Shown in pieces: positions 27,294 to 36,955 of a DNA stretch of 64,000 nucleotides (position 1 is the stretch's first letter; every line of letters begins with the position of its first letter). The notes beneath the pieces were generated by a model. That model was not told the origin of the DNA and did not search any database. It saw nothing but the letters and a program-made list of their open reading frames with translations. The position numbers and the translations under genes are program-made. This DNA is from Sphingobacterium allocomposti (GTDB taxonomy: Bacteria; Bacteroidota; Bacteroidia; Sphingobacteriales; Sphingobacteriaceae): contig NZ_VNHX01000002.1 of the NCBI RefSeq assembly GCF_008124885.1, positions 221,653 to 285,652 on the forward strand, in the 5' to 3' direction.

Positions 27294-29750
27294 ATGGCTG
27301 AATCCGAAAAAAAAGAGGAGTTTGCAACCGGGCTAATCGGAGAGGAAACTTTAGATAATATGCATCACGTCAACAACCCTGTGTTGGACGTTCCCGCAAT
27401 TGAAAAGAAGTATCTGGGAGGGGTTGTGTCCTATGTCAAAGACGGGAACGCGTTTATCTTTACCGATGGAAAGGCGAGTGTGGAGGTAAAGGTGTTTTCC
27501 GACGAGATTATCCGCGTGCGGTTGGCTCCGCAAAGCTCCTTTCTTGACGACTTTTCGTATGCGATTAAAAAAGACCTGGATCTCCACCCTACGTCGTTTT
27601 CGTTTGACGAAACAGACGAGGCTTACCTGATAGAAACAAGTGCCGTTATTTGCAGTATCCGGAAAGAGAACTTCCTTATGTCGTTTGCGGACGGGGAGGG
27701 AAAGGTCGTCAATGCCGACCGTACGCCAATGCACTGGGAAGAAAGTCCGGACTTTGGTGGCTACTACGTGTACTGTACTAAGCATACTCCTTCAGACGAA
27801 GCCTTTTTCGGGCTCGGAGATAAGTCGACCAACCTGAATTTGCGTGGCCGGCGGTTTCATAACTGGAACTCCGATACGTATGGCTTCGGCTTCAATCAGG
27901 ATCCGCTTTATAAAACTATTCCGTTTTATATCGGTGTCACGGAAGGTAGCGCATACGGTATATTTTTCGATAATACGTTCAAGACGTTCTTCGATTTTGC
28001 TGCCGAAAAAGCGGATAGGACCAGCTATTGGTCTGAAGGCGGGGAGATGCAGTATTACTATATTCACGGTCCTCTCATGATGGATGTTGTCAAGCGGTAT
28101 CATGAATTGACGGGTACGCATTTTATGCCGCCGCTGTGGGCGATCGGTTACCATCAGTGTCGATGGAGCTATTATCCGGAGGCCAACGTTCGGGAGGTGG
28201 CACAGCAATTTCGTAAACGGCAGATTCCCTGTGATGCGATCTATCTGGATATCGATTACATGGATGGATACCGTTGTTTTACGTGGAATAAGCGGTATTT
28301 TCCCGATCCAAAGAAGATGATAGCTGACCTGGCTGCCGACGGCTTCCGGACCGTCGTCATGATCGATCCGGGAATTAAGGTAGACGAAGATTACTGGGTC
28401 TTTAAAGAAGGAAAAGAGAACAAGTACTTCTGCCGTCGAGGGGACGATTACTTTATGGAGGGGTATGTGTGGCCCGGACGTTGTCAGTTTCCGGATTACA
28501 CCAATCCTAAGGTCAGGGAATGGTGGGGGATGCTCTATAAGGGGCTGGTTGAAGATGGCGTTGCGGGCGTGTGGAACGATATGAATGAACCGGCTGTATT
28601 CGGCCGTGGGACTTTCCCCGACGACGTGCGGCATTACTATGAAGGCTACCGCGGTTCACACCGAAAGGCACATAACATCTACGGTATGCAGATGGTACGT
28701 TCTACTTACGACGGACTGAAAAAGCTGCAGCGCAATAAGAGACCCTTCACAATAACACGGGCTGCCTATGCAGGTACGCAGCGCTATTCTTCGGTTTGGA
28801 CCGGCGATAATATAGCTACGTGGGAACACTTGCGTATAGGCCTTCTCCAATTGCAGCGCTTGTCCGTATCGGGTCTGTCGTTCTGTGGCACGGACATTGG
28901 CGGCTTCACGGGCGAACCTGACGGAGAACTGTACACCCGTTGGATGCAGTTTGGCGTATTCTCGCCCTTTATGCGTGTCCATTCGGCAGGAGATACGCGC
29001 GACCGTGAACCGTGGAGTTTTGGGCCGGAATGGGAGGCAATCTGCAAGAAGTTTATTGAACTCCGTTATAAGCTGCTCCCCTACATTTATACCGTTTTTT
29101 GGCGACAATATAAATATCGGGAACCTATTTTACGGCCCATCTCGTTGCTGGAACAACATAAGCCGCAAAATCTGCTGCGGGAGGAAGAGTTCGGCTTTGG
29201 CCATCATATCCTCGTATCGCCGGTCCTCCATCCGGGACAGCAATCAAAGATTGTATATCTACCTGAGGGGTGTTGGTACTACTATTTTGACAACACCGTT
29301 CTTACGGGGGGGCAGGAACATCAGATAGACACCCCGCTGGATGAAATGCCAATCTTTATCCGCGGAGGAAGTGTTATTCCGGAATACCCTGTCATGCAGT
29401 ATACCGGAGAAAAAAATATAGATGCACTCAAGCTTAATGTATATTGGAACGAAGGTCGACATGATTCAGACGTGTACCTGGACTACGGAGAAACATTTGC
29501 CTATGAGCAGAATGTTTATAGTGAAAAGCATTTCATTGTAGAAGGGAAACCGACAAGCTTGACAATTGTACAGCATCAAGATGGTATGTATAATGAACGT
29601 TTTGACGCTTACAAGGTTTACTTGATAGGACTTCCATTTGCGATCAACCATATAGACGCTGATGGGACTGTCCTTGGGTTAACAGCGGACGAAAGCGGAC
29701 AATACTATGTGTCTGTGGAGAAGGAGTTTAGGAAGTTAACCATATCGTAG
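27294..29750 (+). CDS. Glycoside hydrolase family 31 alpha-glucosidase
   Basis: 818 residues without a signal peptide, so cytoplasmic. An N-terminal beta-sandwich precedes the GH31 barrel with the nucleophile in VWNDMNEPAVFG (Asp near residue 429) and a likely acid/base in WTGDNIATW (near 505). It should release glucose from alpha-glucans or malto-oligosaccharides. It stands 20 bases before glgB, in a run with glgA and glgC, which points to glycogen or malto-oligosaccharide turnover. Confidence 0.93.
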   Translation: MAESEKKEEFATGLIGEETLDNMHHVNNPVLDVPAIEKKYLGGVVSYVKDGNAFIFTDGKASVEVKVFSDEIIRVRLAPQSSFLDDFSYAIKKDLDLHPTSFSFDETDEAYLIETSAVICSIRKENFLMSFADGEGKVVNADRTPMHWEESPDFGGYYVYCTKHTPSDEAFFGLGDKSTNLNLRGRRFHNWNSDTYGFGFNQDPLYKTIPFYIGVTEGSAYGIFFDNTFKTFFDFAAEKADRTSYWSEGGEMQYYYIHGPLMMDVVKRYHELTGTHFMPPLWAIGYHQCRWSYYPEANVREVAQQFRKRQIPCDAIYLDIDYMDGYRCFTWNKRYFPDPKKMIADLAADGFRTVVMIDPGIKVDEDYWVFKEGKENKYFCRRGDDYFMEGYVWPGRCQFPDYTNPKVREWWGMLYKGLVEDGVAGVWNDMNEPAVFGRGTFPDDVRHYYEGYRGSHRKAHNIYGMQMVRSTYDGLKKLQRNKRPFTITRAAYAGTQRYSSVWTGDNIATWEHLRIGLLQLQRLSVSGLSFCGTDIGGFTGEPDGELYTRWMQFGVFSPFMRVHSAGDTRDREPWSFGPEWEAICKKFIELRYKLLPYIYTVFWRQYKYREPILRPISLLEQHKPQNLLREEEFGFGHHILVSPVLHPGQQSKIVYLPEGCWYYYFDNTVLTGGQEHQIDTPLDEMPIFIRGGSVIPEYPVMQYTGEKNIDALKLNVYWNEGRHDSDVYLDYGETFAYEQNVYSEKHFIVEGKPTSLTIVQHQDGMYNERFDAYKVYLIGLPFAINHIDADGTVLGLTADESGQYYVSVEKEFRKLTIS

Positions 29751-29770
29751 AAGTAGACAAAACTTAAGTT

Positions 29771-31675
29771 ATGAGTCAGGCAGTCAGCGTATATTCGCTG
29801 TTTACAGATTTTGATGTGTCGTTGTTCCGAGCGGGCAAGCACTTCAGGTTATATGAGAAACTTGGTGCACATACAGTGGTGCATGAAGGAAAAGAAGGGG
29901 TGTATTTCGCTGTGTGGGCACCCAATGCGCAGACTGTGTCGGTGGTCGGAAATTTCAACGGTTGGAATCCGCATAGTCATCCATTATATGTGAGGTGGGA
30001 CAGCAGCGGTATATGGGAGGGCTTTATCGGCGGAATTGGCCTCGGAGAGGTTTACAAATACCATATTCACACCGGTTCCGGAGAACACCTGGAAAAGGCT
30101 GATCCGTTTGCTTTATTGAGCGAGACGCCACCAAGGACGGCGTCGATCGTTTCGACGACCTGGTACCAATGGGACGACGAAGAGTGGATGCGCAACAGGG
30201 AGAGCCACAACGCGTTGAACAGACCTTTTTCGGTTTATGAAATGCACCTTGGATCATGGATGCGTGATCCGGAAGAGCCCGAACGCCTGCTGACATATCG
30301 TGAGATAGCGGATAGACTTGTTCCTTACATACGGGAAATGGGGTTTACACACGTCGAGCTATTGCCCGTCATGGAACACCCTTTCTATCCGTCATGGGGT
30401 TATCAGATAACCGGGTATTTCGCTGCCTCGTCGCGCTACGGAAGCGCTCAGGATCTCATGTACCTGATTGAAAGCCTGCACAAGCAAGGTATCGGCGTAT
30501 TTTTAGACTGGGTGCCTTCTCACTTTCCGGGCGACGCCCACGGGCTGTATAAATTTGATGGTTCTCATCTTTTTGAGCACGAAGACCCGAGAAAAGGATT
30601 TCATCCGGACTGGAAGTCCTATATCTTCAACTATGGTCGAAATGAGGTGCGTTCATTCTTAATTTCTAATGCCTTCTTCTGGCTGGATAGGTACCATGTG
30701 GATGGACTGCGTGTTGATGCGGTCGCTTCGATGTTGTATCTCGACTACTCGCGCCAAGCGGGCGAATGGGAACCTAATGTCTTTGGGGGACGGGAAAATC
30801 TCGAGGCGGTGTCCTTTTTGCAGGAATTCAATGAAGCTGTGTACGCACATTTTCCCGATGTACAGACGGTAGCAGAAGAGTCTACTTCCTGGCCCGGAGT
30901 CAGCCGTCCGACGTATGGTGGCGGACTTGGATTTGGTATGAAGTGGATGATGGGATGGATGCACGACACACTTAACTACTTCAAAGAGGATCCTATCAAT
31001 AGAAAGTATCATCACGATAAGATGACTTTCGGTACGGTCTATAGTTTTCATGAGAACTTTATGTTGCCTTTATCCCACGATGAGGTCGTCCATGGAAAGC
31101 AGTCGTTGGTCTATAAGATGCCTGGAGATGAGTGGCAGAAATTCGCTAACCTACGGGCTCTTTATCTCTATATGTATACGTTCGTAGGTACAAAACTGTT
31201 GTTTATGGGGGCGGAGTTTGGACAGACTTCGGAATGGAACGTCAACCAGTCGTTGGACTGGCATCTTACCCAGTATGCCCCGCACCTCGGTATACAGCAT
31301 TTTGTTCGCGACCTGAATAGGGTATATAAGGATACGCCTGCGTTATATGAAAAAGGATTCAGTCCCGATGGCTTTCAATGGATAGAGTATGGAGACCGCG
31401 ATAACGGTGTTTTCGCGTTCGTTCGAAGAGGAGAACGCCCTTCGGAGGAGGTGCTCGTTGTCCTCCATCTGACCCCCGTTGTGCGGGACTACCGTATCGG
31501 CGTGCCGGCGTCAGGTACATGGGAGATCATCCTGAATTCGGACGAGGAGTTGTATTATGGAAGCGGTATCCAGCAACATGCTGTACAGGCCGAGGATATT
31601 CCTTGGATGAACTGCGAAATGTCGATTACTATTAAACTGCCACCATTGGGTGGTTTCATCTTAAAACGTGTCTAA
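29771..31675 (+). CDS. glgB: 1,4-alpha-glucan branching enzyme
   Basis: 634 residues. The N-terminal CBM48 domain (WAPNAQTVSVVGNFNGWNP) precedes a GH13 barrel with GLRVDAVASMLYLDY (nucleophile Asp near 316), VAEESTSWPG (Glu near 369) and LPLSHDEVVHGK (Asp near 437). It adds alpha-1,6 branches to glycogen. It is the second gene of the glycogen run, and its stop is one base from the glgA ATG. Confidence 0.97.
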   Translation: MSQAVSVYSLFTDFDVSLFRAGKHFRLYEKLGAHTVVHEGKEGVYFAVWAPNAQTVSVVGNFNGWNPHSHPLYVRWDSSGIWEGFIGGIGLGEVYKYHIHTGSGEHLEKADPFALLSETPPRTASIVSTTWYQWDDEEWMRNRESHNALNRPFSVYEMHLGSWMRDPEEPERLLTYREIADRLVPYIREMGFTHVELLPVMEHPFYPSWGYQITGYFAASSRYGSAQDLMYLIESLHKQGIGVFLDWVPSHFPGDAHGLYKFDGSHLFEHEDPRKGFHPDWKSYIFNYGRNEVRSFLISNAFFWLDRYHVDGLRVDAVASMLYLDYSRQAGEWEPNVFGGRENLEAVSFLQEFNEAVYAHFPDVQTVAEESTSWPGVSRPTYGGGLGFGMKWMMGWMHDTLNYFKEDPINRKYHHDKMTFGTVYSFHENFMLPLSHDEVVHGKQSLVYKMPGDEWQKFANLRALYLYMYTFVGTKLLFMGAEFGQTSEWNVNQSLDWHLTQYAPHLGIQHFVRDLNRVYKDTPALYEKGFSPDGFQWIEYGDRDNGVFAFVRRGERPSEEVLVVLHLTPVVRDYRIGVPASGTWEIILNSDEELYYGSGIQQHAVQAEDIPWMNCEMSITIKLPPLGGFILKRV

Positions 31676-31676
31676 T

Positions 31677-33092
31677 ATGCAGGTAGTACATTTAAGTGTA
31701 GAATGCTTTCCGTTAGCTAAGGTGGGTGGACTGGCAGATGTGGTCGGAGCGCTGCCCAGGTACCAGCGAAAAATGGGCGTCGACGCGAGCGTCGTCTGTC
31801 CGTATTACGATAGGCCTTTTGTTGAAAAGAACCAGTTCGTTTCTATCGCTGAAGGGTCGTTTTTCCAAGGGGCAGAGGAGCTGTCTTATCAGGTATTGAA
31901 AGAGGAAAACGATGTACTGGGCTTTCCTCTGTTTCTGATCCGTATTCCCGGAAAGCTGGACAGGCCTGAGATCTATTGCTATCCCGATGAAGCGGAACAA
32001 TGGATAGCGTTTCAGCACGCCTTTCTAGATTGGATGAAAGGCTGGGAAAAGAAGCCAGAGGTGGTCAACTGCCATGATCATCACGTCGGCTTGGTTCCGT
32101 TCCTGATGAAATATGCTGTAGCTTACCAGGAGTTTGCCTCGATCAAAACCGTGTTTACGGTGCACAATGGCCAGTATCAAGGGTGGATGGATTGGAATAA
32201 AGGTGTCTTACTGCCTACTTTCGATACCTGGAAGTGGGGGCTGCTCGACTGGGACGGCCTTATTAATCCTATGGCAGCCGCCATTAAGTGCTGTGATGCG
32301 TTTACAACGGTAAGTCAGGGATATCTGCAGGAGCTATATCAGAACGCGAATGGACTCGAGGGACTGTTCCGTCAGGAGTCGGCGAAAGGTTTCGGAATAG
32401 TTAACGGAATAGATGATCAATATTGGAACCCAGGAGTCGACACGCTGATTCCCCATAATTATACGTTAAAGAACGTCATGACGGGAAAGAAAAATAACAA
32501 GCGCGCCCTGGCCAAAAAGATGGGGCTGGACGCCCGGTACCCGCTATTGGCTTTTATAGGACGTTTTGCCGCGGAGAAGGGTGCTGACTTACTCCCCGAT
32601 GTGGTAGGAGGCCTGTTGTCCGGGGGAGCTGTCAAGCTGAGCATATTCGTCTTGGGTTCTGGTGATGAGCACCTTCAGACCCGCCTACAGGAGCTGGCTG
32701 ACCAATATCCCAAAACACTCGCTGTTTTTTTTGGCTACAACGAGGCATTGGCTCACGAGGTATACGCAGCAGCCGATTACCTGTTGATGCCATCCCGAGT
32801 CGAACCATGCGGCCTCAACCAGCTGTATGCCATGAAATACGGAACGGTGCCGGTTGTTCGTGGAACAGGCGGGCTTCGGGAAACTGTATTAGATTACGAT
32901 CAAGAGGAAAAAGGATATGGCTTCGTATTTGAGGAGGCGGACGCCGCTGAGGCTATAAGGGCGATAGAACGTGCCGTCGGGGCGCTACAGGACCCCGTTT
33001 CGATGCGTGAGATCCGTAAAAGAGAAATGTCACTGGATTTTTCCTGGGACAAGTCAGCAGAGCAGTATGTTAAATTGTATAACCAGTTATAA
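31677..33092 (+). CDS. glgA: Glycogen synthase (ADP-glucose type)
   Basis: 471 residues from the ATG at 31677, which follows the glgB TAA by one base; an in-frame GTG at 31668 is less likely. It has the GT5 donor motif KVGGLADVVGALP near the N-terminus, VFTVHNGQYQG, AFIGRFAAEKGADL, and MPSRVEPCGLNQLYAM near the C-terminus. It extends alpha-1,4-glucan from ADP-glucose. Coupling to glgB is likely translational. Confidence 0.96.
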   Translation: MQVVHLSVECFPLAKVGGLADVVGALPRYQRKMGVDASVVCPYYDRPFVEKNQFVSIAEGSFFQGAEELSYQVLKEENDVLGFPLFLIRIPGKLDRPEIYCYPDEAEQWIAFQHAFLDWMKGWEKKPEVVNCHDHHVGLVPFLMKYAVAYQEFASIKTVFTVHNGQYQGWMDWNKGVLLPTFDTWKWGLLDWDGLINPMAAAIKCCDAFTTVSQGYLQELYQNANGLEGLFRQESAKGFGIVNGIDDQYWNPGVDTLIPHNYTLKNVMTGKKNNKRALAKKMGLDARYPLLAFIGRFAAEKGADLLPDVVGGLLSGGAVKLSIFVLGSGDEHLQTRLQELADQYPKTLAVFFGYNEALAHEVYAAADYLLMPSRVEPCGLNQLYAMKYGTVPVVRGTGGLRETVLDYDQEEKGYGFVFEEADAAEAIRAIERAVGALQDPVSMREIRKREMSLDFSWDKSAEQYVKLYNQL

Positions 33093-33100
33093 AGTGAGAT

Positions 33101-34372
33101 ATGATACACAAAGTAGTTTCCCTTGTATTGGGCGGAGGGCGTGGGACGCGCCTATTTCCGTTGACACAGCAGCGTTCGAAACCAGCGGTTCCTATTGCCG
33201 GAAAGTACCGGTTGGTAGATATCCCGATATCGAACTGTTTAAACTCCGGGTACAATAAGATATTTGTGCTCACTCAGTTTAATTCGGCTTCCTTAAATAA
33301 GCATATCAAAAATTCCTACAACTTCAGCATTTTCAGCAAGGGCTTCGTCGACATCCTGGCCGCCGAGCAGACTATGGAAGGCGATCGCTGGTTTGAGGGA
33401 ACTGCGGATGCTGTGCGGCGCACACAGAAAAATCTTCACAACGTCGATTATGAGTATGTGCTGATCCTGTCTGGCGATCAGCTGTACCAGATGGACTATT
33501 CGTTGCTGGTAGACTTCCACGTAGCGAACGGAGGGGATGTTACCATAGCAACTATCCCGGTAAACGGTCGCGACGCCACTGGGTTCGGTATTCTGAAGGC
33601 AAACGAGAAGAACGAGATTACAGCATTCACAGAGAAGCCTGATAAAGATGAAGTGTTGAACTGGGCGTCAGAAGTGTCGGACGCCATGGAACAACAGGGG
33701 CGGCTATACCTTGCCTCCATGGGCATCTATGTGTTTTCGAAAGGTGTACTGCGAACGCTGTTGAAGGATAATCCCGGCATGGACTTCGGTAAGGAAATAA
33801 TTCCTGACGCTATCGGTAATCTGAACGTCTTGAGCTACCAATTTGACGGCTACTGGACAGACATAGGTACGATCCGGTCTTTTTTTGACGCAAACATCGG
33901 GTTGACCGATGATATTCCGAACTTTAATCTCTTCGAAGAAACGGTGTATACACGTGCGCGTATGTTGCCCCCTTCTAAGATCTCGGGCACGACTTTGAAC
34001 AACACCATTGTTGCCGACGGCTGTATCCTTAATGGGGATAAGCTGGAACGGTCCGTCATCGGAATCCGCTCGCGTATCGGCAAGGGAACGGTGATCAAAT
34101 CGACCTATATGATGGGAACCGATTTTTATGAACATCTGGAAGAAGTCCTGGAACTGGGAACAACACAGCAACCGCCTCCAATCGGCGTCGGCGAACGTTG
34201 TTATATAGAAAACGCTATCCTTGATAAGAACTGCCGGATAGGCAATGATGTACGCATAAAAGGCGGCGCGCATCTGCCCGACGGCGATTTCGAAACGCAT
34301 ACTATTCAGGATGGAATTGTCGTCGTAAAAAAAGGTGCCGTTATTCCTAATGGTGTAACAATAGGCTGCTAG
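33101..34372 (+). CDS. glgC: Glucose-1-phosphate adenylyltransferase
   Basis: 423 residues. The N-terminal nucleotidyltransferase motif GGGRGTRLFPLTQQRSKPA, the sugar-site segment EGTADAVRRTQKN, ILSGDQLYQMDY and AFTEKPDKDE are followed by a left-handed beta-helix tail. It makes ADP-glucose for GlgA and is normally the regulated step. It is the last gene of the run, eight bases after glgA, and is closed by the terminator at 34475. Confidence 0.97.
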   Translation: MIHKVVSLVLGGGRGTRLFPLTQQRSKPAVPIAGKYRLVDIPISNCLNSGYNKIFVLTQFNSASLNKHIKNSYNFSIFSKGFVDILAAEQTMEGDRWFEGTADAVRRTQKNLHNVDYEYVLILSGDQLYQMDYSLLVDFHVANGGDVTIATIPVNGRDATGFGILKANEKNEITAFTEKPDKDEVLNWASEVSDAMEQQGRLYLASMGIYVFSKGVLRTLLKDNPGMDFGKEIIPDAIGNLNVLSYQFDGYWTDIGTIRSFFDANIGLTDDIPNFNLFEETVYTRARMLPPSKISGTTLNNTIVADGCILNGDKLERSVIGIRSRIGKGTVIKSTYMMGTDFYEHLEEVLELGTTQQPPPIGVGERCYIENAILDKNCRIGNDVRIKGGAHLPDGDFETHTIQDGIVVVKKGAVIPNGVTIGC

Positions 34373-34474
34373 TTCATATTACGGAGATAAATATTTGGGC
34401 GGATTTGTAGAGGTACATCATCCCGACCTGTAGGGGGCTTCGAGATCCGCTCCGTCGGCGATATCCGACAAATA

Positions 34475-34512
34475 CAACAAAAAAAGGGACACTCAATGTC
34501 CCTTTTTTGTTG
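34475..34512. terminator. Bidirectional terminator between glgC and the aminotransferase
   Basis: Stem CAAC, A6, GGGACA paired with TGTCCC, T6, GTTG (one unpaired A), 5-base loop. A and T runs on the flanks allow termination on both strands. Confidence 0.9.
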
Positions 34513-34525
34513 CTTGATATTCTTT

Positions 34526-35731
34526 TTACGATAGTTTTCCTAATGCTTCCTTCATACGTCTCAATGCTTCTTTTAAGTTTTCATCGGACGCGGCATAACT
34601 TAAACGTATATAGTTGTTGTTTCCAAAAGCATCTCCGCCTACCGTAGCAATATGGCCTTCGTTGAGAAGATAAAGGGCTAGATCGGCTGAATCCTTGATG
34701 ACGTTCCCTTGTGCGTCTTTCTTTCCAAAAAAGGAACTGATTTCAGGGAAGAAATAAAATGCTCCTTCGGGGAGGTTTGTTTTCACGCCCGGGATGTCGT
34801 TTAGTAGGTCGTATACTAGCTGACGTCGGCGTAAGAACGCTTCTTTCATTTTTTGTACGCTTTCCAAACCATCATTATACGCCACAATACCCGCCCGTTG
34901 AGCGATGGAGCAGGTGCCGGAGGTTGTCTGCCCCTGCAACTTATCGTTTGCTGCTGCAATCTCTTTGTTTGCCGCAATATAACCTAAGCGCCAGCCCGTC
35001 ATGGCGTAGGCCTTAGAGAAACCGTTTACAATAATTACACGGTCTTTTATACTGTCGAATTGTGCAATAGACTCATGCTTGTCGATAAAATTGATATGCT
35101 CGTAGATTTCGTCAGACAAAATAAAGATGCCTGGGTGTTTTTCGAACACTTTAGCCAACGCAGCCAATTCTTCCTTGCTGTATACAGACCCCGTTGGGTT
35201 ACACGGCGACGAAAACATGAACAATTTTGTTCTTGGTGTGATTGCAGCTTCGAGCTGTTCTGGCGTGATCTTGAAATCGGCGTCGATATCTGTATCAATA
35301 AATACCGACTTACCCTCCGCCAATACAACCATCTCTGAGTAGGAAACCCAGTAAGGCGTCGGGATGATCACCTCATCACCGGGATTAATCAGGGTAAGAA
35401 TTACGTTAGACAAGGATTGCTTGGCACCTGTGGAAACGACGATCTGCGAAGGCTCGTAATCCAGACCGTTTTCGTTTTTTAGTTTGTTAACGATAGCCTG
35501 CCGTAGTTCCGGATAGCCGGGAACCGGCGAATAACGGGTGTAGTTGTCGTCTAAAGCTTGCTTTGCTGCTTCTTTTACATTGTCAGGGGTGTTAAAATCA
35601 GGTTCACCCACACTTAGACTAATTACGTTGATGCCTTTAGCGGCCAATTCGCGACCTAGTTTCGTCATTTTTAGCGTCGCTGATTCGGATAAATTATTAA
35701 TCCTATCTGATAAATATGATGTCGTGCTCAT
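34526..35731 (-). CDS. Class I PLP aminotransferase (aspartate aminotransferase type)
   Basis: 401 residues, full length. SVGEPDFNTPDNVKEAA, TGAKQSLSNVILTL, FSSPCNPTGSVYSKEEL, SDEIYEHINF and the PLP lysine in VNGFSKAYAMTGWRLGY identify an AAT-fold Ib enzyme. Likely aspartate or prephenate/aromatic transamination in the cytosol; the exact substrate is not set by these motifs. A -7 box lies seven bases before the ATG. Confidence 0.93.
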   Translation of the reverse strand: MSTTSYLSDRINNLSESATLKMTKLGRELAAKGINVISLSVGEPDFNTPDNVKEAAKQALDDNYTRYSPVPGYPELRQAIVNKLKNENGLDYEPSQIVVSTGAKQSLSNVILTLINPGDEVIIPTPYWVSYSEMVVLAEGKSVFIDTDIDADFKITPEQLEAAITPRTKLFMFSSPCNPTGSVYSKEELAALAKVFEKHPGIFILSDEIYEHINFIDKHESIAQFDSIKDRVIIVNGFSKAYAMTGWRLGYIAANKEIAAANDKLQGQTTSGTCSIAQRAGIVAYNDGLESVQKMKEAFLRRRQLVYDLLNDIPGVKTNLPEGAFYFFPEISSFFGKKDAQGNVIKDSADLALYLLNEGHIATVGGDAFGNNNYIRLSYAASDENLKEALRRMKEALGKLS

Positions 35732-35738
35732 GATTATA

Positions 35739-35769
35739 CAAACCTACATAAAATGCTCGCATTCACCAA
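35739..35769 (-). promoter_or_regulatory. Aminotransferase promoter, possibly leaderless
   Basis: On the minus strand TAGGTTTG at 35746-35739, a match to TAnnTTTG, with a TTGG about 19-20 bases upstream. The box ends seven bases before the ATG, so the leader is probably under five bases. Confidence 0.45.
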
Positions 35770-35930
35770 TGCCTATGACAAAAATTTGTTCCGGCGCGGC
35801 TGGCGTTGGGTTTGATGCATGGACCGGTGCGGTGACTTCGTGAAGGCATGGAACGTTGGTGTTCAATTTTTACGTTTTTAGTCCGCCACTCTTTAATCTC
35901 TTGCCCAGCTGGCGGTATGATTCGCTCCGG

Positions 35931-36293
35931 TTACGCTCTCAGAATCCTTTCCATTTTCTTTCCTTTTGCCAGCTCATCAACCAATTTGTCGAGGTACCTC
36001 ACATTACGGGTGAGTGGGTTTTCAATTTCCTGTATCTTATAGCCACATATTGTTCCGGTTATGAGCGACGCATTTGGGTGTAAAGTTGCCCGTTCAAAAA
36101 AGACTTTAAAGGTTACTTTTTCCTCGATTAGCTTTTGTAGTGTGTTTTCATTAAAACCTGTTAGCCATTCGATGACCTGGTGCAACTCTTCCTTCGTTCT
36201 TCCTTTACCTTCCACTTTTGTAACATAGTGCGGATAAACAGAAGCGAAAGTTATCTGGGCTATGCGTTCATTGTGTTTATCTGTGGGTTTCAT
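35931..36293 (-). CDS. DUF2200 domain protein
   Basis: 120 residues, no signal peptide. The conserved block is IAQITFASVYPHYVTKVEGKGRTKEELHQVI, followed by LHPNASLITGTICGYKIQEIENPLTRNVRYLDKLVDELAKGK. It matches the small family DUF2200, common in Firmicutes and Bacteroidota. The function is unknown. It is on the minus strand after the DUF4199 gene but separated by 43 bases. Confidence 0.85.
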   Translation of the reverse strand: MKPTDKHNERIAQITFASVYPHYVTKVEGKGRTKEELHQVIEWLTGFNENTLQKLIEEKVTFKVFFERATLHPNASLITGTICGYKIQEIENPLTRNVRYLDKLVDELAKGKKMERILRA

Positions 36294-36336
36294 ATTGTTC
36301 GAATTTAAGGGATAACAGCGATTGTGATAAGCCCGT

Positions 36337-36846
36337 CTATGAGTTTTCTTTCTTTTTTAGAAATAATGCACTTAGTAAAGCCACGGCCAACCCGATAGGA
36401 AGTACTTCGGAATAGGTGACTAAAATGACAAACAGCGGGTTTTTGTACATCTCTTTAAAATCTGCCATTTCTCTGGTCCTGATAGCAAGTTCCTCGGGTG
36501 TTGTACACGTTTGCAAGACATGGGCGGTATATACATCGATAAAATCAGGGACGAACAGGTAATAATAGAACAACCAGATTACTACGTACATAGTGGATGC
36601 TACGAACGCGATTAACGCTCCTATCTTAAACGCTCTTCCAAATGAAATAGCACCATTTAATTGTTTGTTCCGGTAATTTCGGACGCCAAAAAAAATAAGT
36701 GAAAAGAGGACAATTAATGCGGTATAACCCACGATGTCATTCCCCTTGAAGACGGTGTCGCCGTACATCATATTCACCATCACAATCATATTGGCGCATA
36801 AGATTGTCCCAATGATGAGGCCAAAAGTCAATACTATTTTTTTCAT
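36337..36846 (-). CDS. DUF4199 membrane protein
   Basis: 169 residues from the ATG at 36846; the longer frame upstream (to 36903) has no plausible membrane-protein start. Four hydrophobic segments are visible (MKKIVLTFGLIIGTILCANM, IVGYTALIVLFSLIFFGV, GALIAFVASTMYVVIWLFYY, LFVILVTYSEVLPIGLAVALL). It matches DUF4199, a Bacteroidota inner-membrane family of unknown function. It follows a LuxR-type regulator on the same strand and may be its target. Confidence 0.85.
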   Translation of the reverse strand: MKKIVLTFGLIIGTILCANMIVMVNMMYGDTVFKGNDIVGYTALIVLFSLIFFGVRNYRNKQLNGAISFGRAFKIGALIAFVASTMYVVIWLFYYYLFVPDFIDVYTAHVLQTCTTPEELAIRTREMADFKEMYKNPLFVILVTYSEVLPIGLAVALLSALFLKKKENS

Positions 36847-36900
36847 CGGATAATTTTTAAAGTTCTCCACAAAACTAAAATAGGAGGATAGGATTACCAT

Positions 36901-36951
36901 CATACTTTAGTACCGAATGTCCGAATAACCGGATTTTAGTACTAAGGTATG
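36901..36951. promoter_or_regulatory. Inverted repeat with CCGAAT repeats before the DUF4199 gene
   Basis: Outer arms CATACTTTAGTAC and GTACTAAGGTATG (13 bases, one mismatch) flank three near-copies of CCGAAT spaced eight bases apart. It sits between the LuxR stop and the DUF4199 start, and is a candidate operator. No protein has been shown to bind it. Confidence 0.4.
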
Positions 36952-36955
36952 AATT

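Noticed and set aside
27792..28634. 280-residue minus-strand frame
   Set aside because: Antisense of GH31 with no recognisable domain and lower coherence.
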